Counted from the stretch's first letter, positions 45,617 to 57,036 are shown. The stretch: DNA of 64,000 bases from Fermentimonas sp. (GCA_015478775.1 JADMKP010000010.1:298593-362592); one strand, 5' to 3'. Program-made: numbers and translations. Notes: generated by a model from the sequence alone, not told the origin.

Positions 45617-48190
45617 ATGGTTGATCAGGAAGATAGAATCATCAAGATTAATATCGAAGATGAAATGAAATCGTCGTACATCGATTACTCGATGTCAGTA
45701 ATTGTTTCACGTGCTTTACCGGATGTGCGAGACGGGTTTAAGCCGGTACATAGGAGAATACTATTTGGAATGTCAGGTTTGAGCAACACTCCCGATAAGC
45801 CACATAAGAAGTCTGCCAGAATTGTTGGTGAGGTACTAGGTAAGTATCACCCTCATGGTGACTCGTCTGTTTATAATGCTATGGTAAGGCTGGCTCAACC
45901 ATGGAGTATGAGATATACACTTGTTGATGGTCAGGGTAATATGGGTAGCGTTGACGGAGACAGCCCTGCGGCTATGCGTTATACTGAGGCAAGGTTAAAC
46001 AGGCTTGCTGAAGAAATGTTGCGCGACATCGACAAAGAGACTGTTGATTTTCAACTAAACTTCGACGATACACTTGAGGAACCTACTGTATTGCCTTCTA
46101 GAATACCTAACCTGCTTATGAACGGGTCTTCGGGAATTGCAGTGGGTATGGCAACCAATATGGCTCCTCACAACCTTACAGAGTGTATAAATGGTATTAT
46201 AGCTTATATCGATGACAGAGACATTGATGTTCAAGGTTTAATGAAATATATAAAAGCTCCTGATTTTCCAACTGGTGCTTTTATATATGGTTATAAAGGT
46301 GTTGAAGAGGCTTTTGAAACAGGCAGAGGTAGAGTAATTATGCGTGGTAGGGCCGAAATAGAGTCGACAGGCTCAAGCGACAAAATTATTATTTCTGAAA
46401 TACCTTATCTGGTAAACAAAGCCGTGCTTATTAAACATATTGCCGACCTGGTTTCAGAGAAAAGAATTGATGGGATTTCTAACGTAAACGATGAGTCGGA
46501 CAGACGCGGTATGCGCATTGTGGTGGATGTTAAGCGTGATGGAAATGCAAATGTTGTATTAAATAAATTATATAAGCTTACTGCGCTGGAATCTTCTTTT
46601 AGTGTAAACAATATTGCACTTGTAAATGGCAGGCCTATATTGCTTAATCTGAAACAAATGATTGAGTATTTTGTAGAACACCGTCACGATGTTGTAATCC
46701 GCAGAACTAAATATGAACTTCGCAAAGCAGAAGAGAGAGCTCATATCCTTGAAGGATTGATTATTGCTTCTGATAATATTGATGAAGTAATTGCTATAAT
46801 AAGAGGATCGTCTAATCCTCAAGCTGCTATACAAGGCTTAATAGAAAGATTTGAACTTTCTGATATACAGGCTCGTGCTATTGTAGAAATGCGACTTAGA
46901 CAATTGACTGGTCTGGAACAAGATAAACTTCATGCTGAATTTGAAGAGATTCAAAAACTTATTGCCCGTTTAAACGAAATACTTAATAATGAAGATGTTT
47001 TAATGGGTATTATTAAGGATGAATTGATTGAAATTAAGAATAAATATGGTGATGAGCGTCGCTCGGAAATTATTTTCGCAGCTGAGGATATGAATCCTGA
47101 GGACTTCTATTCTGATGATGATATGGTTATTACTATATCGCATATGGGATATATAAAGCGTACTCCTCTAGCAGAATTCCATACTCAAAACAGAGGTGGG
47201 GTAGGTGCAAAGGGAACACAAACCCGTGAAGAGGATTTTATTGAATATATATATCCTGCAACTATGCATAATTATGTACTGCTGTTTACTCAAAAAGGTA
47301 AATGTTATTGGTTGCGGGTATATGAACTTCCCGAAGGTTCGAAGAATTCGAAAGGAAGAGCTATTCAAAATTTATTGAATATTGATTCTGATGATTCTGT
47401 AACTGCATTTGTACGTGTTGATAATTTATCGGATGAGGATTATATTAATACTAATTACTTGGTATTCTGTACCGAAAAGGGTATTATTAAGAAAACTACT
47501 CTTGAGGCTTACTCTCGACCAAGACAAAATGGTGTTAATGCAATAACTATAAGAGAAGATGATTCGGTAATTTCCGTGAGATTAACTGATGGCAAACAAC
47601 ATATAATCCTGGCTAATAGAAACGGACGTGCTATTAGGTTTGATGAGAATGATGTTAGACCAATGGGACGTACGGCAACCGGGGTGAAAGGTATGACTTT
47701 GGATGATGAAGAAAATGACAAAGTAATAGGAATGATTTGTATGGAACCTGAATCAGAAGATACAATTCTTGTTGTTTCGGAACAGGGTTACGGAAAAAGA
47801 ACTTTGTTGAATGATGAAGACGGTGAACCGGTTTATCGTATTACCCGCAGGGGAGGTAAAGGTGTTAAAACACTAAATATTACAGATAAAACAGGTAAAC
47901 TAATTGCTATTAAAAGTGTTACAGACGACAACGATTTAATGATTATTAACAAATCTGGTATAACTATTAGGATGAAAATTTCCGACCTTCGCATCATGGG
48001 ACGTGCTACTCAAGGAGTACGACTCATTAATTTGGAAAAACGAAACGATGTTATTGCATCGGTTTGTAAGGTTGATTCGGAAGAAGAAGTGATTGAAAAT
48101 ATTGATATTGAAAATGATTTGAATAATGATTTAGATATCGATGTAACGTTGGAAGATGAAGGAAACGAGCAGATTGAAAGTATTGATTAA
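45617..48190 (+). CDS. gyrA: DNA gyrase subunit A
   Basis: An 857-residue GyrA. Tyr122, the DNA-cleaving residue, lies in [10 protein letters not shown] exactly as in E. coli numbering. The quinolone region reads [14 protein letters not shown], with Ser83 and Asn at position 87 where many bacteria have Asp. The C-terminal six-blade beta-pinwheel includes the GyrA-box [12 protein letters not shown], which identifies gyrase rather than ParC. An acidic tail ends the chain. gyrB is not in the window. Confidence 0.97.
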   Translation: MVDQEDRIIKINIEDEMKSSYIDYSMSVIVSRALPDVRDGFKPVHRRILFGMSGLSNTPDKPHKKSARIVGEVLGKYHPHGDSSVYNAMVRLAQPWSMRYTLVDGQGNMGSVDGDSPAAMRYTEARLNRLAEEMLRDIDKETVDFQLNFDDTLEEPTVLPSRIPNLLMNGSSGIAVGMATNMAPHNLTECINGIIAYIDDRDIDVQGLMKYIKAPDFPTGAFIYGYKGVEEAFETGRGRVIMRGRAEIESTGSSDKIIISEIPYLVNKAVLIKHIADLVSEKRIDGISNVNDESDRRGMRIVVDVKRDGNANVVLNKLYKLTALESSFSVNNIALVNGRPILLNLKQMIEYFVEHRHDVVIRRTKYELRKAEERAHILEGLIIASDNIDEVIAIIRGSSNPQAAIQGLIERFELSDIQARAIVEMRLRQLTGLEQDKLHAEFEEIQKLIARLNEILNNEDVLMGIIKDELIEIKNKYGDERRSEIIFAAEDMNPEDFYSDDDMVITISHMGYIKRTPLAEFHTQNRGGVGAKGTQTREEDFIEYIYPATMHNYVLLFTQKGKCYWLRVYELPEGSKNSKGRAIQNLLNIDSDDSVTAFVRVDNLSDEDYINTNYLVFCTEKGIIKKTTLEAYSRPRQNGVNAITIREDDSVISVRLTDGKQHIILANRNGRAIRFDENDVRPMGRTATGVKGMTLDDEENDKVIGMICMEPESEDTILVVSEQGYGKRTLLNDEDGEPVYRITRRGGKGVKTLNITDKTGKLIAIKSVTDDNDLMIINKSGITIRMKISDLRIMGRATQGVRLINLEKRNDVIASVCKVDSEEEVIENIDIENDLNNDLDIDVTLEDEGNEQIESID

Positions 48191-48269
48191 ACTTTTTCGA
48201 TAATTTTAGTCTTAAAAGATAGAAACAAAATATTTTGATATATTTTAAATTATACAAAAATAAGAACAT

Positions 48270-49544
48270 ATGAGAAAATTCCTATTACTTACTATGATTG
48301 CTGTATTTTCTGCCGGATCAATATTTGCACAGAATTCAGCACTTAAAGACGCAAAAAGATCATTGGGAAAAGATGATCTTAATGAGGCCCGAACTTTAAT
48401 AAACCAGGCCGTACAGAATGCCGAAACTTCAAGTAATCCTGAAACATGGAAAATTATGGGAGATATTGGCAATAAAGCTTTTGATAATGAAAGAACAAAA
48501 GCAATGTTAGGACAAAGCACAAATGATAAAGTTATGTATGATGGACTAATGGAGTCATATTTACCTTATCTGAAAGCAGATTCATTGGCTGAATTACCAG
48601 ACAGTAAAGGACGAGTGAGAAATAAATTTCGCAAAGATATTTCGTCTATTTTAAAAGCAAACCATCCATTTTATATCAATGGGGGTGTTTACTACAATGA
48701 ACAGAACAATTATTCAAAAGCAGCTGATTTTTTTGAAGTGTATTGGAATATTCCAACTTTACCAATGTTTGCTGGAGAATCAAATGCTTTTGTATTAGAT
48801 AGTACATATCAAACTATTAAATACTATGCAATTATTACAGCTATACAGGCAGAAGATCATAAAAGAGCATTAAAAATGCTTGAAAGAGCAGCGAATGAGC
48901 CTTTTATCGAGAATAGTGCATATCAGGAAAGTGATATTTATGAATTAATGGCAAGTGAATATATTAATTTAGGTGACTCTGCTAAATATTTAGAAATTCT
49001 ATATACAGGTGCAGATAAATTTCCAAAAAGCAAATATTTTATTCCTAATTTAGTTAATGTATTCATACGTGATGGCCAAACAGATAAAGCACTTGCATAT
49101 TTAGATCAGGCTATTTTAAATGATCCGACTAATGCTTGTGATTTTAATAGCGTAAAAGGTGCATTGTTAGCAGAAAGTGGAGATTATAGCGGAGCTGAAG
49201 CTGAATACAATAAAGCACTAGCGCAAGATCCTAATTGCGAAAGAGCATTGGAGAACCTTGCAAGAAACTATATTTTACAAGCACAAGCTATTAAAGAGGA
49301 AACTGCTTTGTTGACAAATAGACAACAGATGGTAGAAAACGATAAAAAATCAATTGATTTATATCAAAAATCTCTACCTTTCTTAGAAAAATTAGAAGAA
49401 CAATTAAAGGCAAGAAACGCACCCGAAAGTGAAAATAATGGAGTTCTATTATTATTGAGAAATGTATATTACAACTTAAGTGTAATGGGTGTAGATAAAT
49501 CTAAAGAACTTGAGGCAATAGAATCGGTATTAAATTTGAATTAA
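48270..49544 (+). CDS. Exported TPR-repeat protein
   Basis: A 424-residue protein with a signal peptide (ending SIFAQ) and several helix-turn-helix units resembling tetratricopeptide repeats, for example around NYSKAADFFEVYWNIP, QTDKALAYLDQAILNDPTN and GDYSGAEAEYNKALAQDPNCERALENLA. No catalytic domain. Such periplasmic TPR proteins act as scaffolds; the partner is unknown. It lies 79 bp after gyrA and ends in a terminator. Confidence 0.82.
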   Translation: MRKFLLLTMIAVFSAGSIFAQNSALKDAKRSLGKDDLNEARTLINQAVQNAETSSNPETWKIMGDIGNKAFDNERTKAMLGQSTNDKVMYDGLMESYLPYLKADSLAELPDSKGRVRNKFRKDISSILKANHPFYINGGVYYNEQNNYSKAADFFEVYWNIPTLPMFAGESNAFVLDSTYQTIKYYAIITAIQAEDHKRALKMLERAANEPFIENSAYQESDIYELMASEYINLGDSAKYLEILYTGADKFPKSKYFIPNLVNVFIRDGQTDKALAYLDQAILNDPTNACDFNSVKGALLAESGDYSGAEAEYNKALAQDPNCERALENLARNYILQAQAIKEETALLTNRQQMVENDKKSIDLYQKSLPFLEKLEEQLKARNAPESENNGVLLLLRNVYYNLSVMGVDKSKELEAIESVLNLN

Positions 49545-49575
49545 ATTATTGACTCAATATTTATTCTAAAATAGA

Positions 49576-49610
49576 AGGGTGATTCTTTATTGGATCACTC
49601 TTTTTTTTTG
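49576..49610 (+). terminator. Terminator after the TPR gene
   Basis: An 8-bp stem (AGGGTGAT and ATCACTCT, one G-T pair) followed by nine or more Ts. Confidence 0.85.
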
Positions 49611-49817
49611 TGGGTAATTTTATACTTATGTTAGAGAGTCATTAAAGCCAATTAAACATAATAGTTATTATAGGACTTTTTCATACATAGAATTCATGGA
49701 GATAAATTCATTCATTTTTATTACTTTTGTACTAGTAAAGACTTAAGAGTAATAAATAAAGATATGCAAAAATATCTTATTATTAATATTATTCTGAAAT
49801 TATTTAATTAATCACTC

Positions 49818-50993
49818 ATGACAAATAATCAACGATACAGCCAACGTGGTGTTTCTGCCACAAAGGAGGATGTACACAATGCAATTAAAAATATAGATAA
49901 AGGTCTATATCCAAATGCTTTTTGTAAAATAATTCCTGACTATTTAGGGAATGATCCGGAATACTGTAATATAATGCATGCAGACGGTGCGGGAACTAAA
50001 TCTTCGCTTGCGTATGTCTATTGGCGTGAGACAGGTGATTTGTCTGTATGGAAAGGAATTGCACAAGATGCTTTGATAATGAATGTTGATGATCTTTTGT
50101 GTGTGGGAGCTACTGATAATATTTTAGTGTCTTCTACGATTGGAAGAAATAAGAATTTAATTCCAGGAGAAGTTATCTCTACTATAATTAATGGAACTAA
50201 TGAATTATGTGAAAAATTGTCGGAATTAGGTATTAATATTTATCCCACAGGCGGAGAAACTGCTGATGTGGGTGATATTGTTAGAACAATTATTGTTGAC
50301 AGCACAGTTACTTGCCGAATGAAGAGGTCGGATGTAATTAATAATGGTAACATTAGGGCTGGTGATGTTATTGTGGGACTCTCATCTACAGGTAAGGCTT
50401 CTTATGAGAATTTTTATAATGGCGGCATGGGTAGCAACGGATTAACTTCTGCCAGACATGATGTATTTGCTAAATATCTTGCTAATAAGTATCCTGAGAG
50501 TTACGATAATTCGATTCCAGAGGATTTAATTTATTCAGGAGGGATGACACTTACTCATGAAATAGAGAATTTAGGCATTGATGCCGGCAAACTTGTACTT
50601 TCACCAACACGTACATATGCTCCTATTATTTTAAACATAATAAAAAAATTAAAAGGCCACATCAATGGTATGGTTCACTGCTCTGGTGGTGCGCAAACAA
50701 AGATATTGCATTTCCTTGGAGACGGACTTAAAGTTGTGAAAAACAACCTATTCCCTACTCCACCTTTATTTGAACTAATTCATAATCAATCTAATACAGA
50801 TTGGAATGAGATGTATAAAGTTTTTAATATGGGCCACAGGATGGAACTTTATTTACCCGAAGAGTATGCTGATGAAGTGATAGACATTTCTAGATCGTAT
50901 AATGTGGATGCTCAAATTGTGGGATATGTAGAAAAATCGGAAGATCGAAGCTTAGTCATTGAAAGTGAATATGGCAGACATATTTACAAATAA
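49818..50993 (+). CDS. purM: Phosphoribosylformylglycinamidine cyclo-ligase
   Basis: A 391-residue AIR synthase, which closes the imidazole ring in purine synthesis using ATP. The N-terminus RYSQRGVSATKEDVHNAI and the HADGAGTKSSLAYVY nucleotide loop are typical, followed by IAQDALIMNVDDLLCVGA, TGGETADVGDIVRTI and the C-terminal HCSGGAQTKIL and VFNMGHRMELY. It is about 45 residues longer than the E. coli form, which is usual for Bacteroidota. A TACTTTTG box lies about 90 bp upstream. Confidence 0.92.
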   Translation: MTNNQRYSQRGVSATKEDVHNAIKNIDKGLYPNAFCKIIPDYLGNDPEYCNIMHADGAGTKSSLAYVYWRETGDLSVWKGIAQDALIMNVDDLLCVGATDNILVSSTIGRNKNLIPGEVISTIINGTNELCEKLSELGINIYPTGGETADVGDIVRTIIVDSTVTCRMKRSDVINNGNIRAGDVIVGLSSTGKASYENFYNGGMGSNGLTSARHDVFAKYLANKYPESYDNSIPEDLIYSGGMTLTHEIENLGIDAGKLVLSPTRTYAPIILNIIKKLKGHINGMVHCSGGAQTKILHFLGDGLKVVKNNLFPTPPLFELIHNQSNTDWNEMYKVFNMGHRMELYLPEEYADEVIDISRSYNVDAQIVGYVEKSEDRSLVIESEYGRHIYK

Positions 50994-51060
50994 TATAAAA
51001 AGCTATAATGACTCATATAAATAAAAACAAACTCAATAATATACTACTAATAAACTCTTT

Positions 51061-52146
51061 ATGTCAGATAATACACTATTAGATAAATTACAACATCTTG
51101 TAACCCGATTTCAGGAGGTGGGTACATTAATTACAGACCCGGGGGTAATTTCGGATATGGATAGGTATGTAAAACTGAATAAAGAGTATAGCGAACTAGA
51201 AAAGATTGTTGGAGTACGCAACGAGTATAAGTCGGCTTTAGACTCTATTGCAGAAGCTAAAAATATACTTGAAAATGAATCGGACACTGATTTAAGACAG
51301 CTGGCTAATGAGGAGCTAACGATTAATAGCACCAAACTTCCTGAATTAGAAGAAAAAATAAAGCTATTACTCATACCTGCAGATCCTGAAGATGCGAAGA
51401 ATGTTATAATGGAAATAAGGGCTGGAACTGGAGGTGATGAAGCTTCTATATTTGCCGGAGACCTTTATAAAATGTATTTAAAGTATTGTGAAAGTAAGGG
51501 ATGGAAAACTGAAACCAGTAGTTTAACTGAAGGTACTTCGGGTGGATATAAAGAAATTATTTTCACAGTTACGGGTGTTGATGTATATGGTACACTTAAG
51601 TATGAGTCGGGTGTACACAGGGTACAGAGAGTGCCACAGACAGAAACTCAAGGACGTGTACATACTTCGGCAGCAACAGTAGCAGTGCTTCCTGAAGCAG
51701 AGGAGTTTGATTTTGAACTTAATCCGGCTGATATAGATTTCCACACTTCTCGTTCGGGGGGAGCTGGTGGTCAGCACGTAAATAAAGTTGAAACAAAAGT
51801 TCAATTAACACATAAACCTACTGGTGTAGTTGTTGTTTGTCAGCAGGGCCGATCGCAATTGCAGAACAGAGAGCTTGCCATGCAGATGCTTCGTACTAAA
51901 TTGTATGATATGGAGTTAACAAAAATACAAGGTGACATTGCATCCAGAAGAAAAACAATGGTATCAACCGGTGATAGATCGGCTAAAATACGCACATACA
52001 ACTATCCACAAGGTAGAATAACAGATCATCGTATCAACTATACGATATATAACCTATCAGGTTTCATGGATGGAGATATTCAACCCGTAATAGATAACTT
52101 AATGGTTACTGAAAACGCCGAAAGGATGAAAGAAGCTGAGCTTTAA
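51061..52146 (+). CDS. prfA: Peptide chain release factor 1
   Basis: A 361-residue RF1 that terminates translation at UAA and UAG. The GGQ loop ([14 protein letters not shown]) catalyses peptide release. The codon-recognition PxT motif appears as [19 protein letters not shown], with Gln in the middle position where E. coli has Ala; PxT rather than SPF identifies RF1. Length is standard. Confidence 0.96.
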   Translation: MSDNTLLDKLQHLVTRFQEVGTLITDPGVISDMDRYVKLNKEYSELEKIVGVRNEYKSALDSIAEAKNILENESDTDLRQLANEELTINSTKLPELEEKIKLLLIPADPEDAKNVIMEIRAGTGGDEASIFAGDLYKMYLKYCESKGWKTETSSLTEGTSGGYKEIIFTVTGVDVYGTLKYESGVHRVQRVPQTETQGRVHTSAATVAVLPEAEEFDFELNPADIDFHTSRSGGAGGQHVNKVETKVQLTHKPTGVVVVCQQGRSQLQNRELAMQMLRTKLYDMELTKIQGDIASRRKTMVSTGDRSAKIRTYNYPQGRITDHRINYTIYNLSGFMDGDIQPVIDNLMVTENAERMKEAEL

Positions 52147-52182
52147 ATATAATATCAGGAAATATTTGATTTTATAAGTAAA

Positions 52183-53010
52183 ATGAACAAAGAACAGATT
52201 TTTGAGCAGATTAAGAAAAAGGAGACATTTCTCTGCGTAGGTCTTGATACCGATTTGAAGAAAATACCTGAACATCTACATGAATATGATGATCCTATTT
52301 TTGAATTCAATAAAGCAATAATAAACGCAACTGCACCATATTGTGTGGCATTTAAACCAAATTTAGCCTTCTATGAATGTGAAGGGGTGGATGGCTGGAA
52401 GTCTTTTGAAAAAACTGTAGCTTATATTAAACAGAGATATCCAGATCAATTTATAATTGCCGATGCAAAACGTGGTGATATTGGTAATACTAGCGAAATG
52501 TATGCTCGCTCATTTTTTGATGGTTTTAAGCTTGACGCTGTAACCGTAGCTCCGTACATGGGTGAAGATAGTGTGAAGCCATTTTTAATTTATCCTAATA
52601 AGTGGGTAATATTATTGGCATTGACAAGCAATAATGGATCTGCTGATTTCCAGCTAATTAAAGATGAAAACGGCGAGAGAATGTTTGAGAAAGTTTTACG
52701 TATATCTCAGTCTTGGGCTACCGATAATGAAATGATGTACGTTGTGGGTGCCACACAGGGTGAGCTTTTTAAAGATGTAAGAAAAATAGCACCTAATCAC
52801 TTCTTACTTGTACCTGGCGTAGGCGCCCAAGGAGGTTCGCTTGAAGAAGTGTGCAAGTATGGTATGAATAGTAAATGTGGATTATTGGTAAATTCTTCGA
52901 GAGGTATAATTTATGCAGATAATAGTGATAATTATGCGCAATCTGCAGGAGAGGAAGCCAAAAAACTGCAATTGGAAATGAAAGAAATGCTCGGAAAATA
53001 TCTTATTTAA
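52183..53010 (+). CDS. pyrF: Orotidine-5'-phosphate decarboxylase
   Basis: A 275-residue OMP decarboxylase of the longer group 2 type. [12 protein letters not shown] at the N-terminus, the catalytic array [17 protein letters not shown] (Asp, Lys, Asp), [14 protein letters not shown] and [10 protein letters not shown] with the phosphate-binding NSSRGIIYA are all intact. It completes UMP synthesis; the upstream pathway genes pyrK and pyrD lie 27 kb away. It starts 36 bp after prfA. Confidence 0.95.
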   Translation: MNKEQIFEQIKKKETFLCVGLDTDLKKIPEHLHEYDDPIFEFNKAIINATAPYCVAFKPNLAFYECEGVDGWKSFEKTVAYIKQRYPDQFIIADAKRGDIGNTSEMYARSFFDGFKLDAVTVAPYMGEDSVKPFLIYPNKWVILLALTSNNGSADFQLIKDENGERMFEKVLRISQSWATDNEMMYVVGATQGELFKDVRKIAPNHFLLVPGVGAQGGSLEEVCKYGMNSKCGLLVNSSRGIIYADNSDNYAQSAGEEAKKLQLEMKEMLGKYLI

Positions 53011-53097
53011 GAGAATGAAAAACTATTTCTAAACAATATTATTCAATTTGAAGTTATAGGTATGTATGTTTAGTTATAATAATAAAAAATAATCAAA

Positions 53098-53535
53098 ATG
53101 AATATAATTATACCACGTAATCAATTGAATGAGAATAATATTAGAATAGTTGCTCTACTGGTTGTAATAGTTACTTTAATTACATTAGCATATAGTTGGA
53201 TTTTTCTTGCTGTGATACTCGCTATTGATTTTGCACTTCGCTCTTTTACAAGAGTGCCATCTCCTTTGGCATTTATTGCAAAAAGTGCTTCTAGATACTT
53301 AAAATTAAAACCAAAACATATATTTGCCCCACCAAAGAAATTTGCTGCTGCTTTAGGTTTTATCTTTTCGATTTTGATTGCACTGTTTTTATATCTAAAT
53401 CTACTTATACCAGCATATATTACAGGATTGATATTAGTATTATGCGCAACACTTGAATCTGTGTTTAATATTTGTTTGGGGTGCTACGTTTATAACTGGA
53501 TTGTTGTACCTTTAAACAGAATGAGAAAGGTATAA
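53098..53535 (+). CDS. DUF4395 membrane protein
   Basis: A 145-residue membrane protein with three to four hydrophobic helices. The pattern of DUF4395 is visible: an N-terminal double helix ending DFALRSFTRVPSPLAF, a loop KPKHIFAPPKKFAAALGF, and a C-terminal pair with ALESVFNICLGCYVYNWIV-type sequence (the CLGC cysteines in FNICLGCYVYNW). The function is unknown; the paired Cys could be redox-active, which is inference. Confidence 0.82.
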   Translation: MNIIIPRNQLNENNIRIVALLVVIVTLITLAYSWIFLAVILAIDFALRSFTRVPSPLAFIAKSASRYLKLKPKHIFAPPKKFAAALGFIFSILIALFLYLNLLIPAYITGLILVLCATLESVFNICLGCYVYNWIVVPLNRMRKV

Positions 53536-53568
53536 TATAACTCACCTAAATAAGAATAATATATTGAA

Positions 53569-54786
53569 ATGAAACGCAAAATTATTAATGATCCTGTTTT
53601 TGGATTTATCAATATAAATAATGACTTTTTATATAACCTAATACAACATCCCTACCTTCAGAGATTAAATAGAATCAGACAACTCGGACTTGCAGCTTTT
53701 GTTTATCCAGGAGCACAACATACTAGATTTCACCATTCGATTGGTGCCATGTTTTTGATGAATGAGGCATTGAAAACACTGAAAGAAAAAGGACACGAAA
53801 TAACATCCGAAGAACTGGATGGTGCGATGGCAGCAATACTAATGCATGATATAGGACATGGGCCGTTTTCACATGTTTTGGAAAACACTCTTGTTACTAA
53901 TATATCTCATGAAGAGATTTCTCTCTTAATGATGCATCAAGTGAATAGAGAGTTTGATGATGCATTACAAACAGCTATAGATATTTTCACCGATAATCAC
54001 CCCAAAAAGTTTCTACACCAACTGGTAAGTAGCCAGTTAGATGTAGATCGGCTAGATTATTTGCGACGAGATAGTTTTTTTACTGGTGTAGTTGAAGGAA
54101 ATATTGGTTCTGCTAGGATTATTAAAATGTTGAATGTAAAAGATGACAAGTTGGTGATTGAATCTAAAGGTATTAATTCTATAGAAAACTTTTTAATGTC
54201 GAGAAGGCTTATGTATTGGCAGGTTTATCTGCATAAAACTGCTATGGCAGCCGAAAAGATGTTAGTTAATATACTTAATCGTGCAAAAGAATTATCTAAT
54301 AATGGAGAGAAATTATTTGCATCTCCTGCCCTATCCTATTTTTTGAATATTGACACAACTTTAGAAGACTTTGATAATAACGGTATAGCCATTCAACATT
54401 TTGCAAATCTTGATGACAATGATATTTGGTCTTCACTTAAGGTTTGGGCATCACATGAGGATACAGTCTTATCAGTTTTAAGTGAAGGAATGGTAATCCG
54501 AAAGCTATTTAAAATGGAAATTACTGATATTAAGAAACCTAAAGATAAGATTGAACAGTTACTTGATAAATTCAGAAAGAAGTTTGACTTAAATGAAAAA
54601 GAGGCATCATATTTTATTTCATCAGATGTTTTTACCACAGATATGTATAGTGAAAAAGATGATAGTATTGATATTCTTTATAAGAATGGTACCATAAAAG
54701 ATATATCTGAAGCATCTGATATGCTTAATATTGAACTACTTTCAAAAAAAGTAGTAAAACATTATTTTGCTTTCCTGCAAACTTAA
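53569..54786 (+). CDS. HD-domain phosphohydrolase (dNTPase-like)
   Basis: A 405-residue HD-superfamily protein related to dGTP triphosphohydrolases and SAMHD1-like YwfO. The metal-binding set is visible: YPGAQHTRFHHSIGAMFLM, then MHDIGHGPFSHVLEN (the HD pair) and SQLDVDRLDYLRRDSFFTGV with the third Asp. Members hydrolyse nucleotides; the exact substrate is unknown. It follows the DUF4395 gene by 33 bp and converges with the DUF454 gene. Confidence 0.88.
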   Translation: MKRKIINDPVFGFININNDFLYNLIQHPYLQRLNRIRQLGLAAFVYPGAQHTRFHHSIGAMFLMNEALKTLKEKGHEITSEELDGAMAAILMHDIGHGPFSHVLENTLVTNISHEEISLLMMHQVNREFDDALQTAIDIFTDNHPKKFLHQLVSSQLDVDRLDYLRRDSFFTGVVEGNIGSARIIKMLNVKDDKLVIESKGINSIENFLMSRRLMYWQVYLHKTAMAAEKMLVNILNRAKELSNNGEKLFASPALSYFLNIDTTLEDFDNNGIAIQHFANLDDNDIWSSLKVWASHEDTVLSVLSEGMVIRKLFKMEITDIKKPKDKIEQLLDKFRKKFDLNEKEASYFISSDVFTTDMYSEKDDSIDILYKNGTIKDISEASDMLNIELLSKKVVKHYFAFLQT

Positions 54787-54805
54787 TTGTCATCCTTGTG
54801 CGTAC

Positions 54806-55246
54806 TTAATTATCATCTTTGGCTGTTGGCACAAAAAACCATACAACTATTGCTCCAATTAATCCAAGTGATAGAATTAATATGCGAAGGGGTATTATTT
54901 TAATAATTAAAAAAGAAGAGATGCAAACCATTGTCCACATAAAGATAATTATCCCTATTTTACCCTTTCTGGTAACTCCATTTCGTTTATGATAGTTTTT
55001 AATTCTAGGTCCTAATATCTTATTTTTTAACAACCAATTATAGAGTTTTCTTGAACTTTTTGCGTATAAATATGCTGATAAAAGGGCGAAAGGAGTAGTT
55101 GGTAATCCCGGGAGTACAATTCCAAAAATAGCAAGTGCAAGAGACAATGTTCCTCCAATTATATATAAAATTCGTGTTATACGACTCTTTTTTAACTCTA
55201 TTTCATTGTCTTCTATAGCAACTGTGATTTCTCTTTCTTCGTCCAT
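54806..55246 (-). CDS. DUF454 (YbaN-like) inner membrane protein
   Basis: A 146-residue membrane protein. Family features are ILYIIGGTLSLALAIFGIVLPGLPTTPFALLSAYLYAKSS (best recognised by GIVLPGLPTTPF), YNWLLKNKILGPRIKNYH and a C-terminal helix pair. The start at MDEEREITV was chosen. The longer frame to 55315 would run into the adjacent LMW phosphatase promoter and adds a non-family hydrophobic extension. The function is unknown. Confidence 0.82.
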   Translation of the reverse strand: MDEEREITVAIEDNEIELKKSRITRILYIIGGTLSLALAIFGIVLPGLPTTPFALLSAYLYAKSSRKLYNWLLKNKILGPRIKNYHKRNGVTRKGKIGIIIFMWTMVCISSFLIIKIIPLRILILSLGLIGAIVVWFFVPTAKDDN

Positions 55247-55306
55247 TAAAAATAGTATATTGAAAATAAGTATTACAAAGTTAATTAAATAATCATACCA
55301 TTCAAT

Positions 55307-55337
55307 TTTGGGCATTCATCAAATTTTGTTATCTTTG
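55307..55337 (+). promoter_or_regulatory. Consensus sigma-ABfr promoter of the LMW phosphatase gene
   Basis: TTTG (55307-55310), 19 bases, then TATCTTTG (55330-55337), 39 bp before the ATG; a perfect match to the Bacteroidota promoter. Confidence 0.85.
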
Positions 55338-55375
55338 CATAATTGTTAAGGTTATAAAAAGCTGCCTTTTAGTGT

Positions 55376-55882
55376 ATGAAGTTTATGCAAACAGATAAAA
55401 AAAAGATTCGCATTTTGTTCGTTTGTCTTGGTAATATTTGCCGCTCACCGGCTGCCGAGGGTATAATGAAAAAGTTTGTGGATAAAAATGAATTACAGGA
55501 CATAATTGAAGTTGATTCTGCCGGCACATCTGGATGGCACGAAGGAGATTTACCTGACGAGCGTATGAGAGCTCATGGAGATGCCAGAGGATATGATTTT
55601 TCGAGTAAGGCTAGAAAATTCAGAAAGAACGATTTTGATCTTTTTGATTATATTATTGTTATGGATGATAGTAACTATAAGAATGTAAAATCATTAGCAA
55701 ACGATAATGAACAAGTTAGTAAGATTAGAATGATGACTGACTTTCTAGTTCAAAATACTCACCACAACTATATTCCTGATCCATATTATGGAGATTCTTC
55801 CGGATTTGAATTAGTTCTTGATTTGCTAGAAGATGCAAATGAAGGTCTTCTGCAAGCAATTAAGAAAAAATATTCACTTTAA
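55376..55882 (+). CDS. Low molecular weight protein-tyrosine phosphatase
   Basis: A 168-residue LMW-PTP. The P-loop VCLGNICRSPAAEG (about residues 13-26) has the catalytic Cys, Arg and Ser, and the general acid Asp is in YIPDPYYGDSSGFELVLDLLEDA. It probably dephosphorylates tyrosine on proteins or small molecules; Wzb-type capsule genes are not nearby. A second Met at residue 4 is an alternative start. It has its own promoter and terminator. Confidence 0.94.
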   Translation: MKFMQTDKKKIRILFVCLGNICRSPAAEGIMKKFVDKNELQDIIEVDSAGTSGWHEGDLPDERMRAHGDARGYDFSSKARKFRKNDFDLFDYIIVMDDSNYKNVKSLANDNEQVSKIRMMTDFLVQNTHHNYIPDPYYGDSSGFELVLDLLEDANEGLLQAIKKKYSL

Positions 55883-55943
55883 TATATGATTAAATAAAGC
55901 ATAAGTTTCTTTATCATCTATTCTTTTATATATGTATAAAAAA

Positions 55944-55980
55944 ATGGGGTCGGAAAAATTTCCTGCCCCATTCTTTTTAT
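55944..55980 (+). terminator. Terminator after the LMW phosphatase gene
   Basis: A 13-bp stem with one mismatch and one G-T pair (left arm ATGGGGTCGGAAA) and a very short loop, followed by a T-rich tail. Confidence 0.82.
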
Positions 55981-56032
55981 GATTATAATTCGTAACTTTT
56001 TGTTTAAGCGTGCACACAGACCATCAGAACAA

Positions 56033-56968
56033 TTAGACTACATAAAGAGAACTAATAGATTCATTATTGCATACTCTCAATATAGCGTCAGCAAACATAT
56101 CTGCAACAGAAAGTATTTTTACTTTCTCAGATTTTTGTGAGTAAGGAATGCTATCTGTAAAAATTATCTCGCTTAAATCAGATTGATCAACTCTAGTAGA
56201 AGCAGGATCCGACATCACGGCATGGCTAGCAATTGCTCTAACGGTGTTTGCACCTTCTTTCATTAAAAGGTTTGCTGCTTTCGTAATAGTTCCAGCAGTG
56301 TCTACGATATCATCAATTAAGAGAACATCCATACCTTTTACGTCTCCAATGATTTGCATATCGGAGATTTCATTTGCTTTCTTTCTGATTTTATAGCATA
56401 TGACCATTGGACTTCCAATAAACTTAGAATATGCACTCGCACGTTTTGTTCCACCTACATCTGGAGTGGCTATTACCATATTCCCGGTGTCTAGTTGTTT
56501 GATATACTCCAAAAATACAGCAGATGCATATAAGTGATCAACAGGTACATCAAAGAATCCCTGAATCTGGTCAGCATGCAAATCCATTGTAATAAGTCTA
56601 TTTATTCCAGCTGCAGAAAGCATATCTGCTATCAATTTAGCACCTATACTTACACGTGGTTTATCTTTTCTATCTTGACGAGCCCATCCAAAATATGGGA
56701 TAACAGCAACAATTGATTTAGCAGAAGCACGTTTTGCTGCATCAACCATCAGTAATAGTTCCATTAAGTTATCTGAATTAGGAAAAGTAGATTGAATAAG
56801 AAACACCTGCTTTCCGCGTATTGATTCTTCGTAAGATACGGAAAATTCTCCGTCAGCAAAATGTTCAATTATCATATTGCCTAATTGACATTCAAGGCTA
56901 TTGCACACTTTTTCAGCAAAATAGCGTGATTTATTACCTGAAAATATTTTAAAGGGTCTTTCCTGCAT
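56033..56968 (-). CDS. prs: Ribose-phosphate pyrophosphokinase
   Basis: A 311-residue PRPP synthetase, the supplier of PRPP for purine, pyrimidine and NAD synthesis. FSGNKSRYFAEKVCNSL, the FADGEFSVSYEESIRG region, PYFGWARQDRKDKPR (the nucleotide loop), TMDLHADQIQGFFDVPVDHL and the PRPP-binding VLLIDDIVDTAGT are intact. Length is normal. Confidence 0.96.
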   Translation of the reverse strand: MQERPFKIFSGNKSRYFAEKVCNSLECQLGNMIIEHFADGEFSVSYEESIRGKQVFLIQSTFPNSDNLMELLLMVDAAKRASAKSIVAVIPYFGWARQDRKDKPRVSIGAKLIADMLSAAGINRLITMDLHADQIQGFFDVPVDHLYASAVFLEYIKQLDTGNMVIATPDVGGTKRASAYSKFIGSPMVICYKIRKKANEISDMQIIGDVKGMDVLLIDDIVDTAGTITKAANLLMKEGANTVRAIASHAVMSDPASTRVDQSDLSEIIFTDSIPYSQKSEKVKILSVADMFADAILRVCNNESISSLYVV

Positions 56969-57036
56969 TCTTTTTTAATTTTTTTTGATAACCAGCAATT
57001 TTTACTTCGGCTTTATAAAATATTTGTTTAACACCG

